Shown here: positions 31,956-41,221 of the stretch, one piece after another
How positions within the stretch are numbered: the first letter of the stretch is position 1
Layout: every line of letters starts with the position of its first letter
Origin: Mycobacterium spongiae
GTDB lineage: Bacteria; Actinomycetota; Actinomycetes; Mycobacteriales; Mycobacteriaceae
Assembly (NCBI RefSeq): GCF_018278905.1
Contig: NZ_CP046600.1
Span: 2,232,001 to 2,296,000 of the forward strand
Direction of reading: 5' to 3'
DNA length: 64,000 bases
The notes under the pieces: generated by a model
Seen by the model: only the letters and a program-made list of their open reading frames with translations
Databases searched by the model: none
Told to the model about the DNA's origin: nothing
Translations under genes and position numbers: made by a program

Positions 31956-34064
31956 TCAATTGTCCAGTGCTCGTTCTGCGGCGGCGGCCACGGCTTCGGC
32001 GGTGAAGCCGTACTCGCGAAACAGAGTCTTGTAGTCCGCGGATTCTCCGTAGTGTTCGATCGAGACGATCTCGCCGGTGTCGCCAACCAGCTTGTGCCAG
32101 CACTGCGCGACACCGGCCTCGACGGCCACCCGTGCGGACACCGACGGGGGAAGGACGGAATCGCGGTATTCGTAGGGCTGCGATTCGAACCATTCGACGC
32201 ACGGCATGGACACCACCCGTGCGAGGATGTCGTTGTCCGCCAACAATTTCTGTGCTGCGACAGCGAGCTGAACCTCGGAGCCGGTCGCGATCAGCACGAC
32301 GTCGGGTTCGTCTAGGTCGCCGTCGAGGTCGCCGGTGCCGGCGCTGAGCACGTAGCCGCCGCGGGCGACCCCGTCGGCGGTGGTGCCCTCCAACACCGGC
32401 ACACCCTGCCGGGTCAGGATCAGGCCAACGGGACCGCTGGTCGCGCCGCGGGCCAGGATCGTGCGCCACGCGTAGGCCGTCTCGTTGGCGTCGGCCGGGC
32501 GGACCACCGACAGCCGAGGAATAGCGCGCAGGGCCGAAAGGTGTTCGATCGGCTGATGGGTCGGACCGTCTTCGCCGAGGCCGATCGAATCGTGCGTCCA
32601 GACATAGATGGGGTCAATGTCCATCAGCGACGCCAGTCGAACCGCCGGACGCATGTAGTCGGAGAACTGCAAGAACGTACCACCGTAGGCACGGGTGGGG
32701 CCGTGCAGCGCGATGCCGGACAAGATGGCCCCCATCGCGTGTTCGCGAACCCCGAAGTGCAGAGTGCGCCCATACCAGTGCGCGGTGTATTCCTTGGTGG
32801 AAATCGTTGGTGGGCCAAAGGAGTCGGCGCCTTTGATCGTAGTGTTGTTGGAGCCCGCCAGGTCGGCCGAACCGCCCCACAACTCGGGCAGCTTCGGTCC
32901 TATCGCCGCGAGCACGGCACCGGAGGCAGCCCGGGTGGCCAGCGCCTTGGATCCGGGCTCCCACCGTGGCAACTGCTCTTCCCAACCGTCGGGCAGCTGG
33001 TGGGCCAGCAACCGGTCTAGCAGCGCCTTGCGCTCGGGTTCGCGCTGCGCCCATGCTTCGAACTCGGGTTGCCAGCGTTCGTGGGCCTGCTTGCCACGGG
33101 CGACCAACCCACGGGTATGGGTCAGGACATCCTCGCGGACCTCGAACGTCTGGTCCGGGTCGAACCCCAAGATCTTCTTGGTGGCGGCCACCTCGTCGTC
33201 ACCAAGGGCCGCACCGTGCGCCTTGCCGGTATTCATCAAATTCGGTGCCGGATAGCCGATGATGGTGCGCAACGAGATGAACGACGGCCGGTCGGTGGCG
33301 GCTTTCGCATTGGCGATGGCCTCCTCGATCCCGACGACATTCTCGCCGCCCTCGACCTCCTGCACGTGCCAGCCGTAGGCGCGGTAGCGAGCGGCGGTGT
33401 CCTCGCACAGCGCGATGTTCGTGTCGTCCTCGATCGATATCTGGTTGTGGTCGTAGAACACGATCAAGTTGCCTAGCTGCTGAACTGCGGCCAGCGATGA
33501 GGCTTCCGAGGTCACCCCTTCTTCGATATCGCCGTCCGACGCGATCACGTAGATGTAGTGGTCGAAGGGACTGGAACCGGGCTCGGCGTCGGGATCGAAC
33601 AGGCCGCGCTCGTAGCGCGAGGCCATTGCCATGCCCACTGCCGAGGCCAGACCCTGGCCCAGCGGGCCGGTGGTGATCTCCACCCCTGCGGTGTGCCTGA
33701 ATTCTGGGTGCCCGGGAGTCTTGGATCCCCAGGTGCGCAGTGACTCGATGTCGGACAGTTCAAGTCCGAAGCCGCCCAAGTAGAGCTGTATGTACAGCGT
33801 CAGGCTGCTGTGCCCAGCCGACAGCACGAATCGGTCGCGGCCCAGCCAGGCGGTGTCGTTGGGATCGTGGCGCATCGAGCGCTGGAACAGCGTATAGGCC
33901 AGCGGGGCCAGGCTCATCGCGGTACCGGGGTGACCGTTGCCGACCTTTTGGACGGCATCGGCGGCCAGTAACCGCGCGGTGTCGACCGCTGCCGAATCGA
34001 TCTCGGTCCAGTCGTCCGGGTACTGCGGTTGGGTGAGCGCAGAGATCTCTTCGAGTGTGGTCAC
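31956..34064 (-). CDS. tkt: Transketolase
   Basis: 702 aa. Thiamine diphosphate site GDIEEGVTSEASSL with the DHNQISIE metal-binding continuation near residues 155-195; substrate histidines in NGHPGTAMSLAP and HDSIGLGEDGPTHQP; pyrimidine-domain AYGGTFLQFSDYMRPA. Moves two-carbon ketol units in the non-oxidative pentose phosphate pathway. First gene of the operon tkt-tal-zwf-(repeats)-opcA-pgl-small protein, divergent from the methyltransferase and ctaB side. Confidence 0.98.
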   Translation of the reverse strand: MTTLEEISALTQPQYPDDWTEIDSAAVDTARLLAADAVQKVGNGHPGTAMSLAPLAYTLFQRSMRHDPNDTAWLGRDRFVLSAGHSSLTLYIQLYLGGFGLELSDIESLRTWGSKTPGHPEFRHTAGVEITTGPLGQGLASAVGMAMASRYERGLFDPDAEPGSSPFDHYIYVIASDGDIEEGVTSEASSLAAVQQLGNLIVFYDHNQISIEDDTNIALCEDTAARYRAYGWHVQEVEGGENVVGIEEAIANAKAATDRPSFISLRTIIGYPAPNLMNTGKAHGAALGDDEVAATKKILGFDPDQTFEVREDVLTHTRGLVARGKQAHERWQPEFEAWAQREPERKALLDRLLAHQLPDGWEEQLPRWEPGSKALATRAASGAVLAAIGPKLPELWGGSADLAGSNNTTIKGADSFGPPTISTKEYTAHWYGRTLHFGVREHAMGAILSGIALHGPTRAYGGTFLQFSDYMRPAVRLASLMDIDPIYVWTHDSIGLGEDGPTHQPIEHLSALRAIPRLSVVRPADANETAYAWRTILARGATSGPVGLILTRQGVPVLEGTTADGVARGGYVLSAGTGDLDGDLDEPDVVLIATGSEVQLAVAAQKLLADNDILARVVSMPCVEWFESQPYEYRDSVLPPSVSARVAVEAGVAQCWHKLVGDTGEIVSIEHYGESADYKTLFREYGFTAEAVAAAAERALDN

Positions 34065-34431
34065 AAATGGAGTCCTCGGTTTCAGTCCTCAGTCCTGGGG
34101 TCAAGAAACTGATCAGTCCCACCCTAGACCGTGTGCGGGGCTGGGGCCTTACCCCTATATGAACGCGAGACCCAACAAGACTTCCATGGGAGCCCGGGTC
34201 GCGGAGTGGATCGACCAGGTGGATCAGACGGTCGTGACACGACCCCGCGATGCCGTCGTTGAGTGCACCGCGGCCGCCCAAGCTCTGTTTCGGCCGCAGA
34301 GGCATCTTGACTGCTTCGCCGAGCCGACCGGCTCGATGTCGTTCGGAGCGGGTGTTGCGGAATCCGACGGCGATTCGCCCGATGCGGTGAGCTATCCGGT
34401 AGGTTCGGCTCACTACACCTAAGGCGGCGTA
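34065..34431. other. Divergent promoter region, tkt / methyltransferase
   Basis: 367 bp. It must contain the tkt operon promoter and that of the first methyltransferase. The last 45 bp (GATGCGGTGAGC, then TATCCGGTAGGTTCGGCTCA) are repeated in diverged form before the second methyltransferase. No gene is supported, although a plus-strand frame stays open through it. Confidence 0.5.
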
Positions 34432-35241
34432 ATGAAGCGAGTGATCCAGAGCATCAAGCAACGTGTGAATCGCGCGTCTGCGGCGACCGAAGGCTCGTCC
34501 GGCGAGGTGCTGCCGCCCGAAGATCTTCAGATGTACGTGGGGGGCACCCACCAGTTCAAGGAAATCGGAGACCTCATCGTCGGTTTTCTGGTTGACCTGT
34601 GTGAATTGCAGCCGGGCGACGCGGTGCTCGACGTCGGCTGCGGTTCCGGGCGGGTCGCAATGCCGCTGACCCGCTACCTGAACCATGAGGGCCGCTATGC
34701 CGGCTTCGATATCTCACAAGAAGCGATCACATGGTGCCAGGAGAATATCTCGGAATCACACCCCAACTTTGATTTCAAAGTCGCCGATATCTATAACTCG
34801 CTGTACAAGCCGAACGGGCAATACCAGTCGTCAGAGTTCCGTTTTCCCTATCCGGACGCGTCTTTCGACGTGGTGTTTCTTACCTCGGTGTTCACGCACA
34901 TGCTCCCACCTGACGTCCACCACTATCTGGACGAGATCGTCCGCGTGCTGAAGCCGGGCGGGCGGTGCCTGAGCAGTTACTTTTTGCTTAATGGGGAATC
35001 GTCAGCCCTTATCAAGAAGCGCAAGGCGACCTTCTCCTTCGAGCATCAGCGAGAAGGTTATAAGACGGTCGACACCGAACACCCCGAGCAGGCAATCGCT
35101 TTCCCTGAGGCCTTCGTCATGGATCTGCATGAGAAGTGTGGCCTCGCGATACTGGAGCCGTTGCGCTACGGCTCGTGGTGCGGCCGAAAGGATTACCTGA
35201 CGTTCCAGGACGTTGTCCTCGCGGTCAAACCGGCGAGCTAG
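34432..35241 (+). CDS. Class I SAM-dependent methyltransferase, paralogue 1
   Basis: 269 aa, ATG after a GGCGG site. SAM-binding motif I is [15 protein letters not shown] (about residues 63-77), followed by [12 protein letters not shown] and the acidic motif-II region [31 protein letters not shown] is the typical post-motif strand, and [16 protein letters not shown] the motif-III strand. Cytoplasmic methyltransferase; the substrate cannot be read. About three quarters identical to the next gene; the two arose by local tandem duplication. Confidence 0.9.
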   Translation: MKRVIQSIKQRVNRASAATEGSSGEVLPPEDLQMYVGGTHQFKEIGDLIVGFLVDLCELQPGDAVLDVGCGSGRVAMPLTRYLNHEGRYAGFDISQEAITWCQENISESHPNFDFKVADIYNSLYKPNGQYQSSEFRFPYPDASFDVVFLTSVFTHMLPPDVHHYLDEIVRVLKPGGRCLSSYFLLNGESSALIKKRKATFSFEHQREGYKTVDTEHPEQAIAFPEAFVMDLHEKCGLAILEPLRYGSWCGRKDYLTFQDVVLAVKPAS

Positions 35242-35385
35242 TGGTCCGCCGATAGGGGCCGGGGTGTCGGGTCTGTGCGGCGAGGGTCTCGGCGTTGGGA
35301 TGCCCGGGGGCGGCGACTCCCGCTGAGTGGTGCGGATGATGGTAGGGCGGCGCATGTGCTGCTTTTGCCAACCCGTGCCCGGCAG

Positions 35386-35452
35386 TAGAAGCTCCCCCGG
35401 TTCCTGAGAAGTAACCTCGCGGTTCCTGAGAAGTAACTGCGTGACCGTTCGC
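35386..35452 (+). pseudogene. Duplicated 5' end of ctaB (remnant)
   Basis: AGTAGAAGCT, then CCTGAGAAGTAACTGC and GTGACCGTTCGC, match the segment just upstream of and including the ctaB start (36532-36584). The copy runs only a few codons into the gene before switching to the methyltransferase leader. It is a scar left by tandem duplication of a unit reaching from before the methyltransferase to inside ctaB. A second partial copy of GGTTCCTGAGAAGTAAC also occurs here (35399 and 35421). Confidence 0.65.
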
Positions 35453-35507
35453 AGGAGGGGACGCGGTTGGCTCTCCGGTAAGTTCGGTTCATGGGCGCCA
35501 AGGGGGA

Positions 35508-36320
35508 ATGATGAAGCGAACGATCAAGAGTGTTCTGCAACATGTGAATCGCACGTCTGCGGCGGACCGCGGCCTGCACGGTGGGTTGTTGCCCCCCAAG
35601 AAGCTTCAGCGGTACGTGGGCGGCACCGACAAGTTCAAAGAAATCGGAGATCTCATCGTCGGTCATCTGGTTGAGCTGTGTGGATTGCAGCCAGGCGACG
35701 CAGTACTCGACGTCGGTTGCGGTTCCGGGCGGGTCGCAATGCCGCTCACCGCCTATCTGAGCCGCGAGGGCCGCTATGCCGGCTTCGATATCTCCCCAAA
35801 AGCGATCGCGTGGTGCAAGGAACATATCTCGCGATCACACCCCAACTTTGATTTCCAAGTCGCCGACATTTACAACTCGCAGTACAACCCGAGAGGCAAA
35901 TACCAGCCGTCAGATTTCCGCTTTCCGTATCCGGATGCGTCCTTCGACGTGGTGTTTCTTACCTCAGTGTTCACCCACATGCTCCCACCGGATGTCCAGC
36001 ACTATCTGGACGAGATCGCCCGAGTGCTCAAGGCCGGCGGACGGTGCATGAGCAGTTACTTCTTGCTCAACGACGAGTCAACAGCGCTCATCGGGGCCGG
36101 AAAGGCGACCTACCACTTCAAGCATCAGCGAGAAGGTTATCGAACGACCGACGCCAGACATCCTGAAGCAGCAATCGCCTTCGAAGAAGCCTTCGTCAGG
36201 GACTCGCATGAGAAGTGCGACCTCGCAATACAGGCGCCGTTGCGATATGGCGCGTGGTGTGGCCGAACGGACTACACCTCCTTCCAGGACTTGGTGCTGG
36301 CGGAGAAAACAGCTCGGTAG
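35508..36320 (+). CDS. Class I SAM-dependent methyltransferase, paralogue 2
   Basis: 270 aa with the same motifs as paralogue 1 ([35 protein letters not shown]) and the same opening ([18 protein letters not shown]). ATG at 35508 follows GGGGGAATG. Differences cluster in the N-terminal 40 residues and in the C-terminal third (e.g. [18 protein letters not shown]), which may reflect a change of substrate. It precedes ctaB by 252 bp. Confidence 0.9.
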   Translation: MMKRTIKSVLQHVNRTSAADRGLHGGLLPPKKLQRYVGGTDKFKEIGDLIVGHLVELCGLQPGDAVLDVGCGSGRVAMPLTAYLSREGRYAGFDISPKAIAWCKEHISRSHPNFDFQVADIYNSQYNPRGKYQPSDFRFPYPDASFDVVFLTSVFTHMLPPDVQHYLDEIARVLKAGGRCMSSYFLLNDESTALIGAGKATYHFKHQREGYRTTDARHPEAAIAFEEAFVRDSHEKCDLAIQAPLRYGAWCGRTDYTSFQDLVLAEKTAR

Positions 36321-36572
36321 TGACCCGCTTTCGAGGTGGCGTGGCTGGTGGTCTGGGCTCGCGGGGGTGTAGTTGCCTCGCCTGGAGTGCCGCTTGCCCT
36401 GATCGGCGGGTGCTGGCCCAAGGCGGCGCGGATGTCGTGGTCTCGTCGCGATCGGTGCAGGAATGCGGGAAAATCTCGGTGAATCGACCCTGCGCCGCGT
36501 CTGCTGTGCTCACGCCGTCTACCATCACGTGTAGTAGAAGCTGCCCGCCTACGATCCCTGAGGAGTAATTGC

Positions 36573-37487
36573 GTGACCGTTCGCGGGCGCGTCGCGCCGA
36601 GCCGGATATCTGGCACCATGCTGGCGTATCTGGCATTGACCAAGCCGCGGGTCATTGAGCTGCTACTGGTCACGGCGATACCGGCGATGCTGTTGGCCGA
36701 CCGCGGCGCTGTGCATCCGGTGATCATCCTCAACACGTTGATCGGCGGGATGATGGCCGCCGGTGGTGCCAACACGCTCAATTGTGTCGCCGACGCCGAT
36801 ATCGACAAGGTGATGAAACGGACGGCGCGCCGGCCGCTGGCGCGAGCCGCGGTGCCGACCAAGAACGCCTTGGTAATGGGGTTGGCGCTGACCGTGGGCT
36901 CGTTCTTCTGGCTCTGGTGGACGACCAACCTGCTATCGGGGATGCTGGCTGTCGCCACCGTCGCCTTCTATGTGTTCGTATACACGCTGCTGCTCAAACG
37001 ACGCACAACGCAAAACGTCGTGTGGGGTGGAGCTGCCGGCTGCATGCCGGTGATGATCGGCTGGTCGGCGATCACCGGCACGATCAGTTGGCCGGCGCTG
37101 GCGATGTTCGCGATCATCTTTTTCTGGACGCCGCCGCACACCTGGGCTTTGGCCATGCGGTACAAGGAGGACTATCAAGTGGCAGGTGTGCCGATGCTTC
37201 CCGCTGTGGCGACCGAGCAGCAGGTCACCAAGCAGATCCTCGTCTACACCTGGCTGACGGTGGCGGCGACGCTGCTGCTGGCACCAGCGACCGGCTGGCT
37301 ATACCTGGCGGTGGCAGTGGCGGCCGGCGCGTGGTTCCTGCTGATGGCCCATCAGCTCTACGCCGGAGTCCGGGCCGGCGAGCCGGTGAAGCCGCTGCGG
37401 CTTTTCCTGCAGTCGAACAACTACCTGGCGGTGGTTTTCTGCGCGCTGGCGGTCGATTCAGTGATTGCGTTGCCCACGTTGCTGTGA
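36573..37487 (+). CDS. ctaB: Protoheme IX farnesyltransferase (heme O synthase)
   Basis: 304 aa from the GTG at 36573 with GAGGAG 8 bases upstream. UbiA-family membrane prenyltransferase: first Asp-rich motif [18 protein letters not shown] (about residues 68-85), second region [14 protein letters not shown], and about eight or nine hydrophobic helices, with [15 protein letters not shown] highly conserved. Adds farnesyl to heme B to form heme O, which CtaA converts to heme A for the aa3 oxidase; ctaA lies 1.9 kb downstream. An 18-bp period duplication (TGCTGTGATCGGCC) covers the stop codon. Confidence 0.97.
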   Translation: MTVRGRVAPSRISGTMLAYLALTKPRVIELLLVTAIPAMLLADRGAVHPVIILNTLIGGMMAAGGANTLNCVADADIDKVMKRTARRPLARAAVPTKNALVMGLALTVGSFFWLWWTTNLLSGMLAVATVAFYVFVYTLLLKRRTTQNVVWGGAAGCMPVMIGWSAITGTISWPALAMFAIIFFWTPPHTWALAMRYKEDYQVAGVPMLPAVATEQQVTKQILVYTWLTVAATLLLAPATGWLYLAVAVAAGAWFLLMAHQLYAGVRAGEPVKPLRLFLQSNNYLAVVFCALAVDSVIALPTLL

Positions 37488-37524
37488 TCGGCCATCCTGC
37501 TGTGATCGGCCCTGGGCACCGAGG

Positions 37525-38511
37525 CTAGGGAAGCAGCACGACCGAGCCGATGGTCTTGCGCGCCTCCAGGTCCTGGTGGGCGCGGCTAGCTTCAGACAGC
37601 GGATAGCGTCCGCCGACTTCGACGGTGACGACCCCGTCGCTGATCGCGTCGAAGAGTTCGGTAGCCCGCCAGCCGAACTCCTCGCCGGTGCGGATGAAGT
37701 GAAACAGCGAAGGGCGGGTCAGATACGCCGACCCGGCCGCATTGAGGCGCTGCGGATCGACCGGTGGAACGGGTCCGCTGGCGGCGCCGAAAAGCGCTAG
37801 TGTTCCGCGGACGGCCAGGCTGGCCAAGCTGGCGTCGAACGTGGTGGCGCCCACGCCGTCGTACACGGCCGCCACACCGGCACCGCCGGTCAGTTCGCGA
37901 ACCTGGCCCGCGAACTGCCACGCATCCTCGGGGTAGTCCAGGACCTGCGCGGCGCCGGCTTCTCTGGATAGCTTGGCCTTCTCGGGAGTGGAAACAGTCG
38001 TGATCACCCGTGCGCCGAGGTGCGTGGCCCATTGCGTGAGGATGAGTCCGACTCCGCCGGCGCCGGCGTGTACCAAGACGGCGTCGCCGTGTCGTACCGG
38101 GTACACCGACTTGAGCAGGTAGTGCGCGGTCAACCCTTTCAACAGCGCTGATGCCGCCACCTCAGAGGTGACGGCGTCCGGCACTTTGGCCGTCAATGAC
38201 GCTGGCGCAGTGCAGAATTCGGCGTAGGCTCCATTCGCTGAGGCCGTGACCACCCGATCGCCCACGCCGATTGTCGTGTCGGCTGATGTCACACCGGGGC
38301 CGGTGGCCGCCACCGTGCCGCACACCTCGGAGCCCACGATGAAAGGCAGTTCTCGCGGGTAACTTCCGGACCGGAAGTAGGTGTCGATGAAGTTGACGCC
38401 GATCGTTTCGGCCTTGATCAGCAGCTCGCCGTGGCCTGGCTCAGGTTGTGGACTATCGGCGTAGCGCAAAACCTCCGGGCCGCCCGTTTCGGTCACTTCG
38501 ATTGCATGCAT
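37525..38511 (-). CDS. qor: Quinone oxidoreductase (zinc-independent MDR family)
   Basis: 328 aa from ATG 38511 (MHAIEVTETGGPEVLRY); an upstream in-frame ATG at 38553 would enter the divergent gene. Has the quinone oxidoreductase signature GVNFIDTYFRSGSYP near the N-terminus and the NADPH-binding HAGAGGVGLILTQWA near residues 145-160. Probably reduces quinones or similar carbonyls with NADPH. Faces ctaB (38 bp between ends) and is divergent from the ATP-grasp-like gene, whose start is only 19 bp away. Confidence 0.93.
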   Translation of the reverse strand: MHAIEVTETGGPEVLRYADSPQPEPGHGELLIKAETIGVNFIDTYFRSGSYPRELPFIVGSEVCGTVAATGPGVTSADTTIGVGDRVVTASANGAYAEFCTAPASLTAKVPDAVTSEVAASALLKGLTAHYLLKSVYPVRHGDAVLVHAGAGGVGLILTQWATHLGARVITTVSTPEKAKLSREAGAAQVLDYPEDAWQFAGQVRELTGGAGVAAVYDGVGATTFDASLASLAVRGTLALFGAASGPVPPVDPQRLNAAGSAYLTRPSLFHFIRTGEEFGWRATELFDAISDGVVTVEVGGRYPLSEASRAHQDLEARKTIGSVVLLP

Positions 38512-38530
38512 GTCGCTATCATGCCCGGGC

Positions 38531-39394
38531 ATGAAGCTCGCCCGCCCAGACATCTTCCACCCGCGTGTCGTTTTGGCAGGTTGGGCTCAACAGCCCGCCG
38601 GTGATGGCGACGACGCCGGGCTGGTAGCGGCACTGCGCCATCGTGGATTGCACGCGAGGTGGTTGTCCTGGGACGATCCCGAGGCCAGTAACGCCGATCT
38701 TGTGATCCTGCGGGCTACTCGTGATTACGCTGGCCGGCCCGACGAGTTCCTGGCCTGGACAACCCGGGTGCCTAATCTGCTCAACGCGCGACCAGTGGTC
38801 GCCTGGAATGTTGATCGGCGTTACCTCGGCGACTTGGCCGACCGCGGGGTGCCCACGGTGCCGGGAAAGGTGTACCCGCCGGGGGCGCCACTTCGGCTAT
38901 CGCGCAAAGCCGAGGTATTTGTCGGCCCGGTTGTTGGTACGGGGACGCGGCGCTGCACCGACCGGCGCGCCGCCGAGTTCGCCGCCGAAGTTCATTCGAC
39001 CGGGCACTCGGTCTTTGTCCAGCCGTCTAGTTCGGCTGCCGAAGACGTACTGATCTTCCTCGGCGGTGAGCCGTCGTATGCGTTTACCAGGCACTCCAAC
39101 ACCTGGCGCCAGGCACAACCGGACTTCGAGATATGGGATGTGGGCGTGGCCGCGTTGGCCGCCGCGGCGGCACAGGTGGGCGTCGATCCGGGGGAGCTGC
39201 TGTATGCGCGCGCCCATGTCATCGGCGGAGGTCGCGACCCCCGACTGCTCGAATTGCAACTGGTGGACCCGTCGCTGGGTTGGCAGTGGCTGGACGCGGA
39301 CACTCGCGATCTTGCCCAACGCGACTTTGCGCTGTGCGTGGAATCAGCCTTGCAGCGGATGGGGCTCGGCCCGTTCTCGCATCGACGCCCATAG
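38531..39394 (+). CDS. Hypothetical protein with ATP-grasp-like features (Rv1455-like)
   Basis: 287 aa from ATG 38531 (MKLARPDIFHPRVVLAGWAQ). I recognise it by neighbourhood as the counterpart of Rv1455. The pattern of an N-terminal pre-ATP fold (LVAALRHRGLHARWLSWDDP, VILRATRDYAGRPDEFLAW, PVVAWNVDRRYLGDLADRGVPTVP), followed by VFVQPSSSAAEDVLIFLGG and a C-terminal LLYARAHVIGG then LLELQLVDPSLGW, is reminiscent of ATP-grasp ligases. I could not confirm the metal-binding residues. Its 3' end overlaps that of convergent ctaA by 51 bp. Confidence 0.65.
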   Translation: MKLARPDIFHPRVVLAGWAQQPAGDGDDAGLVAALRHRGLHARWLSWDDPEASNADLVILRATRDYAGRPDEFLAWTTRVPNLLNARPVVAWNVDRRYLGDLADRGVPTVPGKVYPPGAPLRLSRKAEVFVGPVVGTGTRRCTDRRAAEFAAEVHSTGHSVFVQPSSSAAEDVLIFLGGEPSYAFTRHSNTWRQAQPDFEIWDVGVAALAAAAAQVGVDPGELLYARAHVIGGGRDPRLLELQLVDPSLGWQWLDADTRDLAQRDFALCVESALQRMGLGPFSHRRP

Positions 39395-40300
39395 CGCCGC
39401 AGTGGCCGCCGTGCAGGCCGCCGCGCCGGCCACGTGCACGGCGACGAGCGCGGCAGGCACTCCCGTGAAATATTGTGCCGTTCCGACGGCGGCCTGCGCG
39501 AAAACCAGGACGAGCAGCACGGCAAGCCGAACCATGATTGCGCGGCTGGCGCCGATGGCCGCGAGCCCGAAGCCCAGCCCAACCAGGAGTGCTAGATAGG
39601 AGACCAGCAGCGACGAGTGCATGTGGACCAGGGTGGTGATCTCCACCTTGAGCCGCGGCACAGTGCGGGTTGGGCTTCGATCGCCGGCGTGCGGTCCGGC
39701 TGCTGTCACGAGCGTGCCCGTGAGCAGTACGGCGGCCAGGTTCACCGCGCTTAGCGCTGTGAGCATCCGGAGGGGCCGGGTTACCCGCTGGCGGACGACT
39801 CCGTGGTCGGGCTCGCCGACCTTGACGTAGAGCAACACCGCCAGCCACACCATCGTCATCGAGGTGAGCAGGTGGATGGCCACCGTCCACCACAGCAGCC
39901 CGGTCCGCACGGTGATGCCACCGATTACCGCCTGTATGACTGTCGAAACCGGCATCAGCCACGCGTACACAAGGATCTCCGAGCGCCGGCGCGCACGGGT
40001 GAGGACCACCACCGCCGCGGCCGCGGCGAGGACGACCGCGAAGGTGATCATTCGGTTGCCGAACTCGACTGCCTGGTGGATCCGAGGCACCTCGGCAATC
40101 GCGATTGGGGTGAAGCTGCCCGGAAAGCACTGCGGCCAGGTTGGACAACCCAGTCCTGATGCGGTGACACGGACGATTGCCCCGGTTACCGCGATGCCGC
40201 CCTGGGTGAGGATGACGATTGCGGCCGTGATCCGTTGGACCCGGAGACTAGGTTCGGGGAGCAGATCCACCAACCGCGGCAGGACGCGTCCGACGGGCAT
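39344..40300 (-). CDS. ctaA: Heme A synthase
   Basis: 318 aa from the ATG at 40300; a TTG 18 bp upstream is less likely. Membrane protein with about eight helices. Helix 1 is followed by a loop with GLGCPTWPQCFPG, including the conserved Cys pair, then EFGNRMITF with its heme-ligand region; a second His-bearing pair occurs at HLLTSMTMVW and HMHSSLLVSYLAL, and HVAGAAAC near the end. Converts heme O from CtaB to heme A. A palindrome resembling a BlaI operator lies 24 bp upstream. Confidence 0.93.
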   Translation of the reverse strand: MPVGRVLPRLVDLLPEPSLRVQRITAAIVILTQGGIAVTGAIVRVTASGLGCPTWPQCFPGSFTPIAIAEVPRIHQAVEFGNRMITFAVVLAAAAAVVVLTRARRRSEILVYAWLMPVSTVIQAVIGGITVRTGLLWWTVAIHLLTSMTMVWLAVLLYVKVGEPDHGVVRQRVTRPLRMLTALSAVNLAAVLLTGTLVTAAGPHAGDRSPTRTVPRLKVEITTLVHMHSSLLVSYLALLVGLGFGLAAIGASRAIMVRLAVLLVLVFAQAAVGTAQYFTGVPAALVAVHVAGAAACTAATAALWASMRERAEPHPLQG

Positions 40301-40323
40301 CGACCGATCGTAGATCAAGGAAA

Positions 40324-40338
40324 ACTACATTTTGTAGT
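40324..40338. promoter_or_regulatory. Palindrome upstream of ctaA, BlaI-type operator
   Basis: ACTACA-TTT-TGTAGT, a perfect 6-bp inverted repeat, in an AT-rich patch 24 bp before the ctaA start. From memory, mycobacterial BlaI (Rv1846c) binds sites with TACA/TGTA arms and its regulon includes the gene corresponding to ctaA (Rv1456c). The match by eye is close; binding itself is inference. Confidence 0.65.
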
Positions 40339-40426
40339 AGGGGATTGTCGTGGGGGAAAAGCACCGAGAGTGCCGGGAGGGTTGTGATTGCCGCCCGGCC
40401 ACCGCCATGGCGGCAATCTCGCCGCG

Positions 40427-41221
40427 CTAGGTGAATCTGAACCAGCGCCGCGCGGCCAGTGCTGCCAGCACGCCCCACACTGCCAGGACGACGATTCCAA
40501 ACCAGTCCACTGACATCGGCGACGCCGTGGTTGCCTGCGACAGCGCTTCGGTGAGCGCTCCGGACGGGGTGAGCCGCGACGCCCACTTGACCGCGGTCGG
40601 GACCACGTTTGTCTCGACGGTCAGTGCGCCAAAACCGGCGAAAACGAACCACATCAGGTTCGCGACCGCCAGGACGATCTCGGCGCGGAGCGTGCCGCCC
40701 AGCAACAGGCCGAGAGCGGCAAAGCCGGCGGTGCCCAGGGCGATGATTGCTCCGCCGAGCGCTAGGGCCACCGGAACGGGTCGCCACCCAAGGGCAAAGC
40801 CGATGGTGCCCAAGACGATTGCCTGCAGGGATACCACGGCCACCACGGCCAGTGACTTGCCGACAATGATTCCCCAGACCGGCAGCGGGGTGGCGCCGAG
40901 CCGCTTGAGTGCGCCGTAGCGACGGTCGAACGCGACCGCGATGGCCTGTCCGGTGAACGCGGTGGAAACCACCGCGAGCGCCATGATGACCGGGACGAAC
41001 GTGGCGGCGCGAGGTTGGCCGAACGAGCCCAGCGGCAGCAATGTGAGACCGACCAGCAAGGTGATCGGGATGAACATGGTCAGCAGCAGTTGCTCCCCGT
41101 TCCGCAGCAGCAGCTTCAGCTCTAGACCGAACTGTGCGGCGAGCATCCGGGGAACGGCACTGGGACGTGGATCGGGGGCGAAAGTGCCCGGGGGGAATAG
41201 CGGGGGGTCCGTTTGAATCAC
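40427..41221 (-). CDS. ABC-2 type transporter permease
   Basis: 264 aa from the GTG at 41221, which overlaps the stop of the ATPase gene (GTGA); the frame to 41320 lies inside that gene. Six hydrophobic segments, with the conserved ABC-2 membrane region between residues 60 and 240 (e.g. FIPITLLVGLTLLPLG, LGTAGFAALGLLLGGTLRAE). Partner of the ATPase immediately upstream. In mycobacteria this pair lies between ctaA and mptB (Rv1457c-Rv1458c); the substrate is unknown, though daunorubicin-type exporters share the architecture. Confidence 0.92.
   Translation of the reverse strand: MIQTDPPLFPPGTFAPDPRPSAVPRMLAAQFGLELKLLLRNGEQLLLTMFIPITLLVGLTLLPLGSFGQPRAATFVPVIMALAVVSTAFTGQAIAVAFDRRYGALKRLGATPLPVWGIIVGKSLAVVAVVSLQAIVLGTIGFALGWRPVPVALALGGAIIALGTAGFAALGLLLGGTLRAEIVLAVANLMWFVFAGFGALTVETNVVPTAVKWASRLTPSGALTEALSQATTASPMSVDWFGIVVLAVWGVLAALAARRWFRFT

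Noticed and set aside
33937..34422. 161-codon plus-strand frame before the first methyltransferase
   Set aside because: Its first third is antisense to tkt and the rest lacks a start, ribosome site or recognisable domain; treated as promoter region.
39344..39394. Overlap of ctaA and the ATP-grasp-like gene as a sign of frameshift
   Set aside because: Both C-termini look intact for their families; short convergent overlaps are common in compact genomes.
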